DNA from: Nonomuraea zeae
GTDB taxonomy: Bacteria > Actinomycetota > Actinomycetes > Streptosporangiales > Streptosporangiaceae
NCBI RefSeq assembly: GCF_005889725.1
Contig: NZ_VCKX01000001.1
Span: forward strand, 95,003 to 159,002
Length of the DNA stretch: 64,000 bases
Reading direction: 5' to 3'
In this document: positions 27,255 to 36,485 of the stretch, piece by piece
Layout: each line of letters begins with the position of its first letter
How positions within the stretch are numbered: the first letter of the stretch is position 1
Translations under genes and position numbers: made by a program
The notes under the pieces: model-generated
Told to the model about the DNA's origin: nothing
What the model saw: only the letters and a program-made list of their open reading frames with translations
The model's database searches: none

Positions 27255-28334
27255 TCACGAGCTTGCGCGCCGGGCCGGTCGCCAGCGCACGGGCTTGGTC
27301 CACCGTCTGCGCACCTCGTCGTAGGTCATGACGGCGAGGAGGATGAGACCCTGCGCGATCGCGTACTCGTAGGCGGACAGCCGCATCGCCGTGAATCCGC
27401 TCGAAACGATCTGCAGCGTCAGAGTGGCCAGCACCACGCCGAAGACGGAGGCGAAGCCGCCCTTGGGATTGGTCCCGCCGAGCACGGCGATCACGATGAC
27501 GAGCAGCACGTACGACGAGCCGTAGTCGGCGGATGCCGTCGGATTGCGGGCGATGAACAAGATGCCGGCGATGCCACCGAGCAAGCCGGTGAGCACGTAG
27601 GTGCTGAGCAGGATCCGGCGGTTGGCGATGCCCGAGTAGCGGGCGGCGGTCGGGTTGGCGCCCAGCAGCTGAATCCGCAGGCCGAGAGGCGTGCGAGAGA
27701 TGAGCACGCCGAACGCGATCGCGACGACCGCGAAGAGGCCGAACAGGATCGGGATGCCGCCGACGGTCGACAGCCCGAGATTGGTCAGGGCCGACGGTGA
27801 TCCGGACAGCGTCTTGCCTCCGGTCCAGGCGACCGCGATGCCGTTGTAGATCTGCATCGTGCCGAGCGTGGCCAGGATCGGGGTGATGCCGAGACCCGAG
27901 ACGAGCAGGCCGTTGACCAGGCCGCCGGCCAGCCCGACGGCGAGGCCGGCGAGCACGATGAGCGGCGCCATCTGCTCGGCCTGGCCCGGATCTCCCGCGG
28001 CCAGCGTCGTGAACAGCGTCGACATGGTGATCGCCGACAGGTTCGCGATCGACACGAGCGACAGGTCGATGCCGCCGGTGAGCATCGCCAGCATCATCGC
28101 CAGCGAGATCACGCCGATCTCCGGTGCGGCGAGCGCGATGTTCTGCAGGTTCGTCGTGCTCAGGAACACGGCCGGGTTGAGCACCGAGAACAGCGCGAAG
28201 GCGATGATCAGCAGGATGAGCATGCGCCGCGCCCCGCCCTGCGGCGAGATCCGGTCGAGCAGGCGGACCCAGCCGGTGTCCAAGGTGGAGTTGAGTTTGC
28301 CCAGCGGGCCTTGCTCCAGCCGGGTGGTCTTCAT
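27255..28334 (-). CDS. Ribose-type ABC transporter permease (RbsC family), second
   Basis: The protein has 359 residues, with about 8-10 membrane segments. Family motifs are EIGVISLAMMLAMLTGGIDLSL near the start and LAVLGGTNPKGG(F) near the end. It pairs with the preceding permease gene, overlapping it as ATGA. Together with the dual-NBD ATPase and binding protein it imports a sugar or polyol. Confidence 0.9.
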   Translation of the reverse strand: MKTTRLEQGPLGKLNSTLDTGWVRLLDRISPQGGARRMLILLIIAFALFSVLNPAVFLSTTNLQNIALAAPEIGVISLAMMLAMLTGGIDLSLVSIANLSAITMSTLFTTLAAGDPGQAEQMAPLIVLAGLAVGLAGGLVNGLLVSGLGITPILATLGTMQIYNGIAVAWTGGKTLSGSPSALTNLGLSTVGGIPILFGLFAVVAIAFGVLISRTPLGLRIQLLGANPTAARYSGIANRRILLSTYVLTGLLGGIAGILFIARNPTASADYGSSYVLLVIVIAVLGGTNPKGGFASVFGVVLATLTLQIVSSGFTAMRLSAYEYAIAQGLILLAVMTYDEVRRRWTKPVRWRPARRASS

Positions 28335-29380
28335 GCCGTCACCTCTTGCCCGCTGTTGATCCTGATCCGGCCCCGGGCTCTCCAGGTGCCTCTGGCGGCG
28401 GCGAGCGCCTGCACCCCGACGCCGACGACCAGCAGGACGCCGACCGCGGTCCGCTGCCAGGCGCTGGGCACGCCGGCGAGGGTCAGGCTGTTGTTGATCA
28501 CCTGGATCAGCAGCACGCCGAGGACCGTCCCGAGCACCGAGCCGCGGCCTCCGAAGATCGACGCGCCGCCGAGGACCACGGCCGCGATGATGTCGAGCTC
28601 GGTGCCGACGAGCTCATGGGGGTTCGCGCTGCGGCCCATGATCATGTAGATCATGCCGCCGGCCGCGGCCATCATGCCGACGATCACGTAGACCACGAGC
28701 TGGGTGCGGTTCACCCGGATGCCGGAGCGGCGTGCCGCGTCGAGGTCTCCGCCGATCGCGTAGATGCTCCGGCCGAACATGGTGCGCCGGAGCACCAAGC
28801 TGAGCGCGAGCGCCAGCGCCACGGCGGGGATCACCAGGAGGTGCAGGTACGCGCGTCCACCCGAGGTGGTGACTTCGATGAGGTTCGTCGTCGAGATCGC
28901 CGCCATCGGATCGGGCAGGTTGGCGATGTAACGCGAGCCGATGTAGGCGAGCAGGATGCCGTTGAAGATGCCCTGGGTGCCCAGGGTGACGATCAGCGTG
29001 GGCAGCCGGAACCTGGCGATCAGGAAGCCGTTGACCGACCCCAGCACCGCCCCGATGATCAGCGCGGTCACGAACGCCCCGGCGAGCCCGAGACCGAACG
29101 TGTCGCCGTCGAACACGGTCACCGTTGTATAGGCCGCGAAGACCGCGATCGCCGCGAACGACACGTCGATGCCACCCGAGATGATCACCATGAGCACGCC
29201 GAGTGCCAGGATCAGCGGCACGATCGAGCTGCGCAGGATGCCGAAGGCGGTCGGGAGCGAGAGGAACGCGGGATTCGCGATCGACATGCCCACGACCAGC
29301 ACCACCAGGACGATCGCGAGGATGCCCTCGTTGTTGGATCCCCGCAGCCGGCGCAGGCTCAGGCCCCGGGAGCCGCTCAT
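28331..29380 (-). CDS. Ribose-type ABC transporter permease (RbsC family), first
   Basis: The protein has 349 residues from ATG 29380. An 85-residue upstream extension of the frame lies wholly inside the ATPase gene and is rejected. Motifs: LALGVLMVIISGGIDVSFAA and IIAAVVLGGASIFGGRGSV. The start overlaps the ATPase stop as ATGA. It forms a heteromeric channel with the next permease. Confidence 0.92.
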   Translation of the reverse strand: MSGSRGLSLRRLRGSNNEGILAIVLVVLVVGMSIANPAFLSLPTAFGILRSSIVPLILALGVLMVIISGGIDVSFAAIAVFAAYTTVTVFDGDTFGLGLAGAFVTALIIGAVLGSVNGFLIARFRLPTLIVTLGTQGIFNGILLAYIGSRYIANLPDPMAAISTTNLIEVTTSGGRAYLHLLVIPAVALALALSLVLRRTMFGRSIYAIGGDLDAARRSGIRVNRTQLVVYVIVGMMAAAGGMIYMIMGRSANPHELVGTELDIIAAVVLGGASIFGGRGSVLGTVLGVLLIQVINNSLTLAGVPSAWQRTAVGVLLVVGVGVQALAAARGTWRARGRIRINSGQEVTA

Positions 29381-30879
29381 GCGGCCACCTTCTCCCGGAT
29401 CGCCTCTACGGTGACCTCTCCTTCCTGGAGGACCTCGACGATGCGCCCGTGGCGCACGACGAGGACGCGGTGGCAGCACGCCACGAGCTCCGGAGCGTCG
29501 TCGGAGATGATCAAGATGCCCCTTCCTTCGGCGGCCTCGGACCGGAGGATGCCGAGGATCTCCGCCTTGGACCCGACGTCCACCCCGACGGTGGGGCCGT
29601 TGAGTATGAGGACACGGGGACGGCGCGCCAGCCATTTGGCGAGCACCACACGCTGCGCGTTGCCGCCGGACAGCGACCGCACCGGAGCGCGGGTGTCCGG
29701 CGCCTTGACGCGTAGCCGCTCGAAGAGGCCGTCGATCGTCTTGCGCACGGCGCGCCGATCGAGCAGCCGGCCCCGGTTCCTGTGCTGGTCCGGCGAGCCG
29801 GCGATGATGTTGTCGGAGATCGACTTGTCCAGGAACAGCCCTTCGGTGAGCCGGTCCTCGGGCACGTAGCCGATCCCCGCGCCGATCGCATCGCGAATCG
29901 ATCGCAACCGGACCGGCCTGCCCTCGACCTTGACGGTGCCGGTGTCGTGCGGCAGGGCGCCGAAGAGCGACTCGGCGATCTCCGTACGCCCGGACCCGAG
30001 CAGCCCGGTGACGCCGAGGATCTCCCCGCGCCGCAGGGAGAAGGAGACGTCCTGGTACGCGCCGCGCAGCCCGAGCCGCTCGACTTCGAGCACGACGCCG
30101 GCATCCGGCCCCAGAGCCGTCACCTGCCGGGACTCGTCGAGTTCCCGGCCTGTCATGTGCCGGGCGATGGCCCTCGGGTCGAGGTCGTGCGCAGCGCCGG
30201 TGATGACGTGCTCGCCGGAGCGGAGCACGGTGACCCGCTGCGAGATCCGCAGGACTTCGTCCAGCTTGTGCGAGACGAAGATGAGGGCGACACCGCGGGA
30301 GCGCAGCCGCTCGACGACGGCGAAGAGCCGGTTCACCTCGGTGTGGGTGAGCGCCGTCGTAGGCTCGTCCATGATCAGCACGCGGGCGTCGTTGACGAGC
30401 GCGCGGCAGATCGCGGTCAGCTGCTTGTCGGCGACGGACAGCTGCTCGACGTCGGCGTCCAGATCGATGTCGAAACCGAGGTCGTCGACGATCGCCCGCG
30501 CGGCGGCCTGGGCGGCGCGCCCGCTGTAGAGGTGCCGCCGATCGGCGACGGCCGAGGTGAGCACGATGTTCTCGGCGACAGTGAGGTTCGGGAACAGCGA
30601 GAAGTCCTGATAGATCACCTGGATTCCGCGTTTGATAGCGTCCGTCGGATCCATCGACCGATAGCCGGTCCCGTCGATGACGATCTCGCCGGAGTCAGGC
30701 CGCTCCACTCCGGATATGATCTTGATGAGGGTTGACTTGCCGCTGCCGTTCTCGCCGGCCAGGCAGAGCACTTCGCCGGGCAGCACGTCGAGCGAGACAC
30801 CGTTGAGTGCGGTGACACCGCCGTAGGTCTTGACGATGTCGCGCACCGCGAGGACGGGCGGGGGACTTGCAGGAGGCAT
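29377..30879 (-). CDS. Sugar ABC transporter ATPase, two NBDs (RbsA family)
   Basis: The protein has 500 residues, the usual size for RbsA/MglA-type proteins. NBD1 has Walker A GENGSGKST and Walker B LIMDEPTTAL, with a weak signature (LSVADKQ). NBD2 has a degenerate Walker A (GLLGSGRTE) and a good signature LSGGNAQR, as is normal for the family. The ATG at 30879 has AGGAGGC... on the coding side nearby in the mRNA leader and follows the binding-protein gene by 55 bp, with a hairpin between. Confidence 0.93.
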   Translation of the reverse strand: MPPASPPPVLAVRDIVKTYGGVTALNGVSLDVLPGEVLCLAGENGSGKSTLIKIISGVERPDSGEIVIDGTGYRSMDPTDAIKRGIQVIYQDFSLFPNLTVAENIVLTSAVADRRHLYSGRAAQAAARAIVDDLGFDIDLDADVEQLSVADKQLTAICRALVNDARVLIMDEPTTALTHTEVNRLFAVVERLRSRGVALIFVSHKLDEVLRISQRVTVLRSGEHVITGAAHDLDPRAIARHMTGRELDESRQVTALGPDAGVVLEVERLGLRGAYQDVSFSLRRGEILGVTGLLGSGRTEIAESLFGALPHDTGTVKVEGRPVRLRSIRDAIGAGIGYVPEDRLTEGLFLDKSISDNIIAGSPDQHRNRGRLLDRRAVRKTIDGLFERLRVKAPDTRAPVRSLSGGNAQRVVLAKWLARRPRVLILNGPTVGVDVGSKAEILGILRSEAAEGRGILIISDDAPELVACCHRVLVVRHGRIVEVLQEGEVTVEAIREKVAA

Positions 30880-30899
30880 GGTGAGCGCCTTTCCACTGA

Positions 30900-30923
30900 G
30901 GTCCGGCGGGCACCCCCCGGACC
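30900..30923 (-). terminator. Intercistronic hairpin after the binding-protein gene
   Basis: GGTCCGG and CCGGACC form a 7-bp stem with a 10-base loop between the binding-protein stop and the ATPase start. Such hairpins often stabilise the upstream transcript or partly stop transcription, giving more binding protein than transporter. Confidence 0.45.
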
Positions 30924-30934
30924 CCCTTCTGTGA

Positions 30935-31975
30935 TCAGAAGTCGTACTTCTTGGCGGCTTCGGCGTCCGCCTCGATCGAGGCGTCACCGAGGAAGACGTT
31001 GTCGTAACCGTCGAGCTTCTTGAGGCTGTGGTAGCCCTCGATGCCGAGGTCCGTGCCGGGCTCGATCTTCCCGCCGGTCGAGAGGATGCGCGCGATCTCG
31101 AGCTGGGCCTTGCCTGCCAGCGCGGGGTCCCAGAAGAAGATCTTGTCGATCGAGCCGGTGGCGAGATACTTCGACGCGGCCGAGGGGATCGACGTGCCCA
31201 TGACGCACACGTCCTTCTCCTTGCCCGCCTCTTCGATGGCCCGGGCGATGCCGGGAACGTCGTTGCCGGCCGAGCCCTGGAAGCCCTTGATGTTCGGGTA
31301 CTTCGCGAGGATCTCCTTGGCCTTCTGGTAAGCGGCGGTCTCGTTGTCGGTGCTCTCGATCGGGTCCTCGACGCGCTTCATACCGGGGAAGTTCGCCTGC
31401 TGGAACTCGTGCGCGGCGCCGACCCATTCCATGTGGGTCTTGGCGGTCAGGCCACCGACGAACTGCACGTACTCGCCCTGGCCACTCATGCAGTCGCCCA
31501 GGCTCTTCATGATCTTCTGTCCGTAGACGGCGTTGTCGAAGGCCTCGATGTCCACGTCCACGTTCTTGATGCCGGTCGCCTCGTGCGAGACCGTGATGAT
31601 GCCCTTGGCCTTGGCCTGCGTCAGCACGCTGCTGAGAGCTTCGGGGGAGTTGGGGACGACGGTTATCGCCGCGGGCTGCTGAGCGATGAGGTTCTGGATG
31701 ATCTGGATCTGCTTCTCGGGGCTGACGTCGTCGCCGCCCTCGGTGCGGGTGTCAATGCCCTTCTCCTGCCCGTAGGCCTTGACGCCCTCATCCATCCGGT
31801 CGAACCACGCGATGCCCTTCACCTTGACAACGGTGACCATCGTGGTTCCCGACGTGGCGGTACGACTCGCGGCGCTCGGGGCGCCGGCGGCTCCGTCGTT
31901 CACGCTGCCGCAGCCTGTCAGCAGCAGGGCCAAGAGCCCGCCCGCCATGACCTGTTGTTTGCGCTTCCGCATCAT
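30935..31975 (-). CDS. Sugar ABC transporter substrate-binding lipoprotein
   Basis: The protein has 346 residues from ATG 31975, preceded by AGGAGA; longer in-frame starts upstream were rejected on that ground. The signal peptide ends in a lipobox LLTGC, so the protein is anchored outside the membrane. The body is a type I periplasmic binding fold (VVKVKGIAWFDRMDEG, QPAAITVVPNSPEAL, FQGSAGNDVPGIARAIEE), closest by eye to the rhamnose/AI-2/ribose binding group. It is the first gene of the operon with the permeases and DhaK/DhaL. Confidence 0.92.
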   Translation of the reverse strand: MMRKRKQQVMAGGLLALLLTGCGSVNDGAAGAPSAASRTATSGTTMVTVVKVKGIAWFDRMDEGVKAYGQEKGIDTRTEGGDDVSPEKQIQIIQNLIAQQPAAITVVPNSPEALSSVLTQAKAKGIITVSHEATGIKNVDVDIEAFDNAVYGQKIMKSLGDCMSGQGEYVQFVGGLTAKTHMEWVGAAHEFQQANFPGMKRVEDPIESTDNETAAYQKAKEILAKYPNIKGFQGSAGNDVPGIARAIEEAGKEKDVCVMGTSIPSAASKYLATGSIDKIFFWDPALAGKAQLEIARILSTGGKIEPGTDLGIEGYHSLKKLDGYDNVFLGDASIEADAEAAKKYDF

Positions 31976-32005
31976 TGCCGTCTCCTGTGCACGCGGGATC
32001 CTGAA

Positions 32006-32037
32006 TGTGTGCATCGATGCCTCGATGTGGGCACACA
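32006..32037. promoter_or_regulatory. Inverted repeat in the DeoR/ABC control region
   Basis: TGTGTGC (32006-32012) and GCACACA (32031-32037) form a 7-bp inverted repeat, with the palindrome GCATCGATGC (32011-32020) overlapping one arm. It lies just upstream of the binding-protein gene and is a candidate operator for the divergent DeoR regulator. Confidence 0.4.
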
Positions 32038-32163
32038 CTAGGCGTTAAGGAAGTGTATGTCGAGAGTTTCCAATGAATTTCCACCCGATTACGTGTAGAG
32101 TCTGCACGAAATCGCGCATCACGTGGACTGGCGTATGCTCGCGAACCGAGGAAGGGGGGGCGG

Positions 32164-32910
32164 ATGGGACGTCGGGAGCGCATTGTCGAGCTCCTTGAGG
32201 AGCACGGGTTCCAGAGTGTTGCCTCGCTGGCCCGGCAGTTCGGTGTCGATCCCTCCACGATCCGGCGAGATCTCGAACATCTGGCCACCACCGGTACGAT
32301 CACCCGCACCCATGGTGGCGCCGTTCCCGCAAGCGTTCCCCCACCGAGCCAGGGCGCGGTGCCGCAACAGCAGCACGAGAAACGGGCGATCGGCCAGGCC
32401 ATGGCCGAGCGGGTGCTGGAGAACCAGACGATTCTCATCGATGGCGGCACGACGTGCCTGGAGGTGGCACGTCACCTGACTCGTTCGCGCCTCACGGTGG
32501 TGACCCACGACCTGCTCATCGCTCTCGAGATCGCCCGGAAGCCTCAGTACAACCTGGTGTTCATCGGCGGCGAGCTCCTGCCGACGACCACGTCCATGTG
32601 GGGCCCCACGTCTTTACAGCAGCTCGAGAACATGCGGGTCAACGTCGCCGTGTTCGGCGGCGAGGCGGTGCTCGAAGACGGGATCTACGCCAGCTCCAGC
32701 TACGCCACCGAGGTCAAGCGCAAAATGTGCTCGATCGCGACCGAAGCGTTCTTCGTCGCCGACAGCACGAAGTTCGGGCGCGAGGCGCTGTTCAAAGTCT
32801 TCGGGTTCGAACGCTTCACCGCCGGCATCACAGACACCATGCTGGACCCCATCCGGGCCGCTCACTGGGAGATCCCGCTGATCAGGGTCACCCCCTCCGC
32901 CCCTGAGTAG
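32164..32910 (+). CDS. DeoR family sugar-operon repressor
   Basis: The protein has 248 residues. The N-terminal HTH is typical (MGRRERIVELLEEHG, VASLARQFGVDPSTIRRDLEHL, TRTHGGAV). The C-terminal DeoRC sensor domain has ILIDGGTTCLEVARHL, FIGGELL and VADSTKFG, the pocket that usually binds a sugar phosphate. A purine-rich GAGGAAGGGG leader precedes the ATG. It faces the ABC/DhaKL operon and probably represses it until a phosphorylated substrate appears. Confidence 0.93.
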   Translation: MGRRERIVELLEEHGFQSVASLARQFGVDPSTIRRDLEHLATTGTITRTHGGAVPASVPPPSQGAVPQQQHEKRAIGQAMAERVLENQTILIDGGTTCLEVARHLTRSRLTVVTHDLLIALEIARKPQYNLVFIGGELLPTTTSMWGPTSLQQLENMRVNVAVFGGEAVLEDGIYASSSYATEVKRKMCSIATEAFFVADSTKFGREALFKVFGFERFTAGITDTMLDPIRAAHWEIPLIRVTPSAPE

Positions 32911-33314
32911 GTCCCGTTGAGCTCGGTCACGGCGCGGGCGGCCGACGCCTGCCTTTCGAGCAAGCTTTCGGCGTCGAAGAGGACGCCGGGCGGGGAGAGG
33001 TTGCCGCCCCGGTGTGGCCCGCGGGCAGCGCTCCGGTGATCGAGCGGGGCAGGCATGGCGTCGGCTCGATCCTCGAAGGCGACAAGGTGTACGGCGACGC
33101 GTACGCCCCCCGGGCCACAGGATCCTTCGCCCACCTGGATCTGCCGGTCGGCTGCGCGCCGTCGAATAGTGCGTTCGTCTTCGTCAGCCTGGATCAGGCG
33201 CCCGATGGTGGAAGCCCTGCCAAATGACGGCGAACGACCGATGCGCCGCGCGGCTGCGCCAGGATGGCCGAGGACCCCTTCCGCGCGTGACACCTGCGTG
33301 ATCTGCCTGCCCTA
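32911..33314. other. Intergenic, no gene recognised
   Basis: This is 404 bases between the DeoR gene and the M48-like fusion. A + strand frame of 71 codons (33012-33227; GVGSILEGDKVYGDAYAPRA) reads somewhat like protein but has no ribosome site and no family I know. It may be a relic. Nothing else stands out. Confidence 0.4.
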
Positions 33315-35342
33315 ATGTGGGCGGGCGTGCTGACCAGGCGGATGGTGTTACGCATCCTGCTGACGAAAAACTTGTCGTGCCTCATGCCCGAGTGGCTGAA
33401 GACGGTCATCGGGACAGCGGCGATCTGCGGCGTGGGGGCCGCTCTGCTGTGGGTCACCTCGGGCCTGGACACCCTGCCCACGCTGTTCCTGCTGGCCCTG
33501 CTCGGGGTCGCTCTGTGCGCGTTCCTGGCGAGCCACTGGTTCCGGCGATTCGGCTGGCGATGTCCGCCGCTTCCGCTGGACGACCATCCACGGCTCAGAG
33601 CCGTGATCGAGGAGGCCGCGCGGCTGGCCGGGACCGAGCCCCTGCCCTTCGCGCGCCTGACGGCGCAGACGTCGGTGTCGGCGGTACGCGGGCGAGGCGG
33701 CCGGGTCGAGCTGCTGCTCGGCCCGCACATCCTCATGGGGCTCGGGGAGCATGACCTCCGGGTGCTCATCACCCGTGAGCTGCTGAAGGTCAGGCTGTGG
33801 GCCTGGCACGAGCAGTGGGGCGTGCACCTGCTCCGGCACCATCCCGACTGGGACTGGCTCCGCTCCGCCGTCGTGCCGGTGCGCCACAAGCTCATGACCG
33901 AGCTGCGGTCCCTGGTGGGACGGGTCGCCGTGGTCGACGCCCACCGCGTCGAATTGCTCCTGGCGGGCGCCTTCGACTGGCATGTGGCCAGATACATGGC
34001 AGCGTTCGCCCACAAGGGAGGCGCCGGCGACCTCTTCGAGAGCTTCTCCTGGAAGATCTGCCACGACGGCCTGCCGATCCGCGTCCGGCCACGGGTCATC
34101 GCTCTCGCCGCAAAGAGCGCTGACGTCGATCTCGCGATGATCGACGACCGGAACTGGGACCCTGGAGAGCCCGTCACCGACGAGGTGCGGCTCGTTGCCG
34201 TGCCCGGAGGTGTCGTGAGCAGCGTGGGGCGACGACTCGAGCACAGGCTCAGCCGCGTGGTCGCCAACGAGCTGTTCCGGCGGGTCGGAGTCCCGCTGTT
34301 CGGCAGGTCCTACCGGTTGCGTGATCTGTCGGCCGCGGACTGGCGCAGGCCGCTCGAGATCCAGCGCGAGGCCGTGATCGACGCCGCGACCAGGCTGCTC
34401 GGCAGGCCCGCCACCGGCCTGGACGTCGTCGAGCTGGTGACCGCGGGCCGGGCGGGCGAGCTGGAGTGGTGGCACCGGGAAATGGCCTGCCCCCACCCGA
34501 CGCCCGGCGTGTGCGCGCTGCTCCCGCTGTTCGACGTCGCCCTGCGTCGCAGGGGCTACACGCACGAGCGCGTGTTCGCTCAGCGTGTGCTCACCGGCCC
34601 GCTCGGTGACCGGGTCGACCTGGTGGAACTGGCCGGGAAAGCGGAACGGGGCGAGCCTCACGGGCTGCTGCTGGAAGGGCCGGTGGACGGGAAGGATCCG
34701 GACGAGGACGCCATCCGGCTGGCCGGGGAGTCGCTGGCGGCGGGCGACCCGACCGGCTGGTTCGAGCGGCTCTACGCCGAGTCGGCGACCGGTGGGGCCA
34801 TCGTGCCCTGGGATTCCCGATCCCCGCACTCGCTGCTGGTCGAGTGGACCTCGCAGCAGGTGTCCCCCGGGCGCGGGCGGGCGCTGGTGGTGGGGGCCGG
34901 GCTGGGCGACGACGCCGAATTCGTGGCCGGGCTCGGCTACGAGACGGTCGCGTTCGACGTGAGCGAGTCGGCCGTGCGGCTGGCCCGGGAGCGGTTCCGC
35001 TTCAGCGGCGTGCACTACCGGGTCGCCGACCTGCTTGGCCCGCCCGCCGAGTGGCGGCACGCGTTCGACCTGGTCGTCGAGATCATGACCGTGCAGGCGC
35101 TGCCCGAGGGGCTGCACGAGCGGGCCACCGCCGCGATCGCGAAGTTCGTCAGGCCGGGCGGCACCCTGCTGGTGATCGCGGCGGGGCGCGCGGAGGGCGG
35201 GCCGGTGTTCGCGCCGGCGTGGCCGCTGACCCCCTCGGAGATCGCGGCCTTCGCGGTGGGCGGGCTGAAGGTGGGGAGGGTCGAGGACCTGCGCGATGGC
35301 GGGCGCCACCGCTGGCGGGCCACTTTCCACCGCCCGATCTGA
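33315..35342 (+). CDS. Membrane-anchored M48-like pseudoprotease fused to a SAM methyltransferase
   Basis: The frame codes 675 residues. Two hydrophobic segments lie near residues 30-80. Residues about 85-250 follow the M48/HtpX pattern: VELLLGPHILMGLGEHDLRVLITRELLKVRL aligns with the usual LxxxLxxDELRAVLAHELGH. Both zinc His of HExxH are replaced (R-E-L-L-K), so it should lack protease activity. A helical middle part follows. Residues about 490-675 are a class I methyltransferase: LVVGAGLGDDAEFVAG (motif I), VAFDVSES (acidic ribose contact), HYRVADLLGP and FDLVVEIMTV. The start is uncertain (ATG 33315, 33342 or 33384); none has a strong ribosome site. Confidence 0.78.
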   Translation: MWAGVLTRRMVLRILLTKNLSCLMPEWLKTVIGTAAICGVGAALLWVTSGLDTLPTLFLLALLGVALCAFLASHWFRRFGWRCPPLPLDDHPRLRAVIEEAARLAGTEPLPFARLTAQTSVSAVRGRGGRVELLLGPHILMGLGEHDLRVLITRELLKVRLWAWHEQWGVHLLRHHPDWDWLRSAVVPVRHKLMTELRSLVGRVAVVDAHRVELLLAGAFDWHVARYMAAFAHKGGAGDLFESFSWKICHDGLPIRVRPRVIALAAKSADVDLAMIDDRNWDPGEPVTDEVRLVAVPGGVVSSVGRRLEHRLSRVVANELFRRVGVPLFGRSYRLRDLSAADWRRPLEIQREAVIDAATRLLGRPATGLDVVELVTAGRAGELEWWHREMACPHPTPGVCALLPLFDVALRRRGYTHERVFAQRVLTGPLGDRVDLVELAGKAERGEPHGLLLEGPVDGKDPDEDAIRLAGESLAAGDPTGWFERLYAESATGGAIVPWDSRSPHSLLVEWTSQQVSPGRGRALVVGAGLGDDAEFVAGLGYETVAFDVSESAVRLARERFRFSGVHYRVADLLGPPAEWRHAFDLVVEIMTVQALPEGLHERATAAIAKFVRPGGTLLVIAAGRAEGGPVFAPAWPLTPSEIAAFAVGGLKVGRVEDLRDGGRHRWRATFHRPI

Positions 35343-35443
35343 CCTTCCGCAGCCCATCGGCACGCGCGCTGACCAGGACTTGACGATTTCCTTGCCGACG
35401 CTGGCCGGTCCTCGGATCTAGCCTTGAAGGGAGGGGAAGAGCC

Positions 35444-36424
35444 ATGGTTATCGCTGTCGTGCTTGGATTGATCATCCTGATCGCGGTCTGCCTGGCGGTC
35501 GGTGGCATCAGGATCGTGGGTCAGATCGAGCGTGGTGTGGTCTTCCGCTTCGGCCGGGCCCAGCGGGAGGTACGCCAGCCAGGACTCACCTTGCTCATCC
35601 CGGTCGTGGACCGGATGAAGAAGGTGAACGTACAGATCGTCACGATGCCGGTGCCCACGCAGGAGTGCATCACCCGCGACAATGTCTCCGTCGAGGTCGA
35701 CGCCGTCGCCTACTTCCGGGTCGAAGATCCACTGCGGGCGGCCATCGCGGTACAGAACTACCTGTTCGCGATCGAGCAGGTGGCGCAGACTTCACTGCGC
35801 TCGATCATCGGCAAGAGCGATCTGGACGACCTGCTCTCCAATCGCGAGGAGCTGAACAGGGGCCTGGCACTGATGATCGACAGCCCTGCGCTCGGCTGGG
35901 GCGTGCACATCGATCGCGTGGAGATCAAGGACGTCCATCTTCCCGAGGGCATGAAGCGATCCATTGCCCGCCAGGCCGAGGCCGAGCGGGAGCGCAGGGC
36001 CCGGGTGATCACCGCGGACGGGGAGTTCCAGGCCGCGCGGAAGCTCTCCGATGCCTCGGCCATCATGACCGAGACCCCCGGCGCGCTTCAGTTGCGCCTG
36101 CTGCAGACCGTGGTGGAGGTGGCGGCCGAGAAGACCTCCACGCTCGTCATGCCGCTGCCCGTGGAGCTGCTGCGCTTCTTCGAGCGCTCCGCGAGGAGTG
36201 CCCCGGCCGCGGAGGCCGCCGCCCAGAATACCGACGGGCCCTCGGAGCGGCGTGGCGCGGAGCAGCCGGCCGTGACGGACTCCCCCACGCCCGAGCTGGC
36301 CCCGCCAGGGCCGTCCCTCGAACATTTCGCCGCGGGACTGGCGCGACTTGCCCGGCAGCAGGCTGACGCCCCCGAGACCCAGGCCGCCGACCCGCTCCAG
36401 CCCCTGAGAGACCGGCGAACCTGA
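35444..36424 (+). CDS. Slipin/stomatin-like SPFH (band 7) membrane protein
   Basis: The protein has 326 residues. One N-terminal membrane helix (VIAVVLGLIILIAVCLAVGG) is followed by the SPFH domain: IERGVVFRFGRAQREVRQPGL, VPTQECITRDNVSVEVDAVAYF, and WGVHIDRVEIKDVHLPEGMKR, then a short coiled coil (RQAEAERERRARV). The tail is Pro/Ala-rich. Slipins organise membrane microdomains and often partner membrane proteases. GGGAAGAG precedes the ATG. It lies 101 bp after the M48-like fusion on the same strand. Confidence 0.92.
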   Translation: MVIAVVLGLIILIAVCLAVGGIRIVGQIERGVVFRFGRAQREVRQPGLTLLIPVVDRMKKVNVQIVTMPVPTQECITRDNVSVEVDAVAYFRVEDPLRAAIAVQNYLFAIEQVAQTSLRSIIGKSDLDDLLSNREELNRGLALMIDSPALGWGVHIDRVEIKDVHLPEGMKRSIARQAEAERERRARVITADGEFQAARKLSDASAIMTETPGALQLRLLQTVVEVAAEKTSTLVMPLPVELLRFFERSARSAPAAEAAAQNTDGPSERRGAEQPAVTDSPTPELAPPGPSLEHFAAGLARLARQQADAPETQAADPLQPLRDRRT

Positions 36425-36472
36425 CGACGCGACGCGGGACGAGCGTCCGCCTCGACCGGAGACCGCGTCGTC
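36423..36472. terminator. Possible bidirectional terminator
   Basis: GACGACGCG (36423-36431) and CGCGTCGTC (36464-36472) can pair across a 32-base loop between the convergent slipin and WYL-regulator genes. The stem overlaps the slipin stop. There is no T-run. Confidence 0.3.
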
Positions 36473-36485
36473 GTCGCGATCCGGG

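Noticed and set aside
32927..33293. - strand frames after the DeoR gene
   Set aside because: No ribosome site, no family resemblance and competing frames of equal quality on the other strand.
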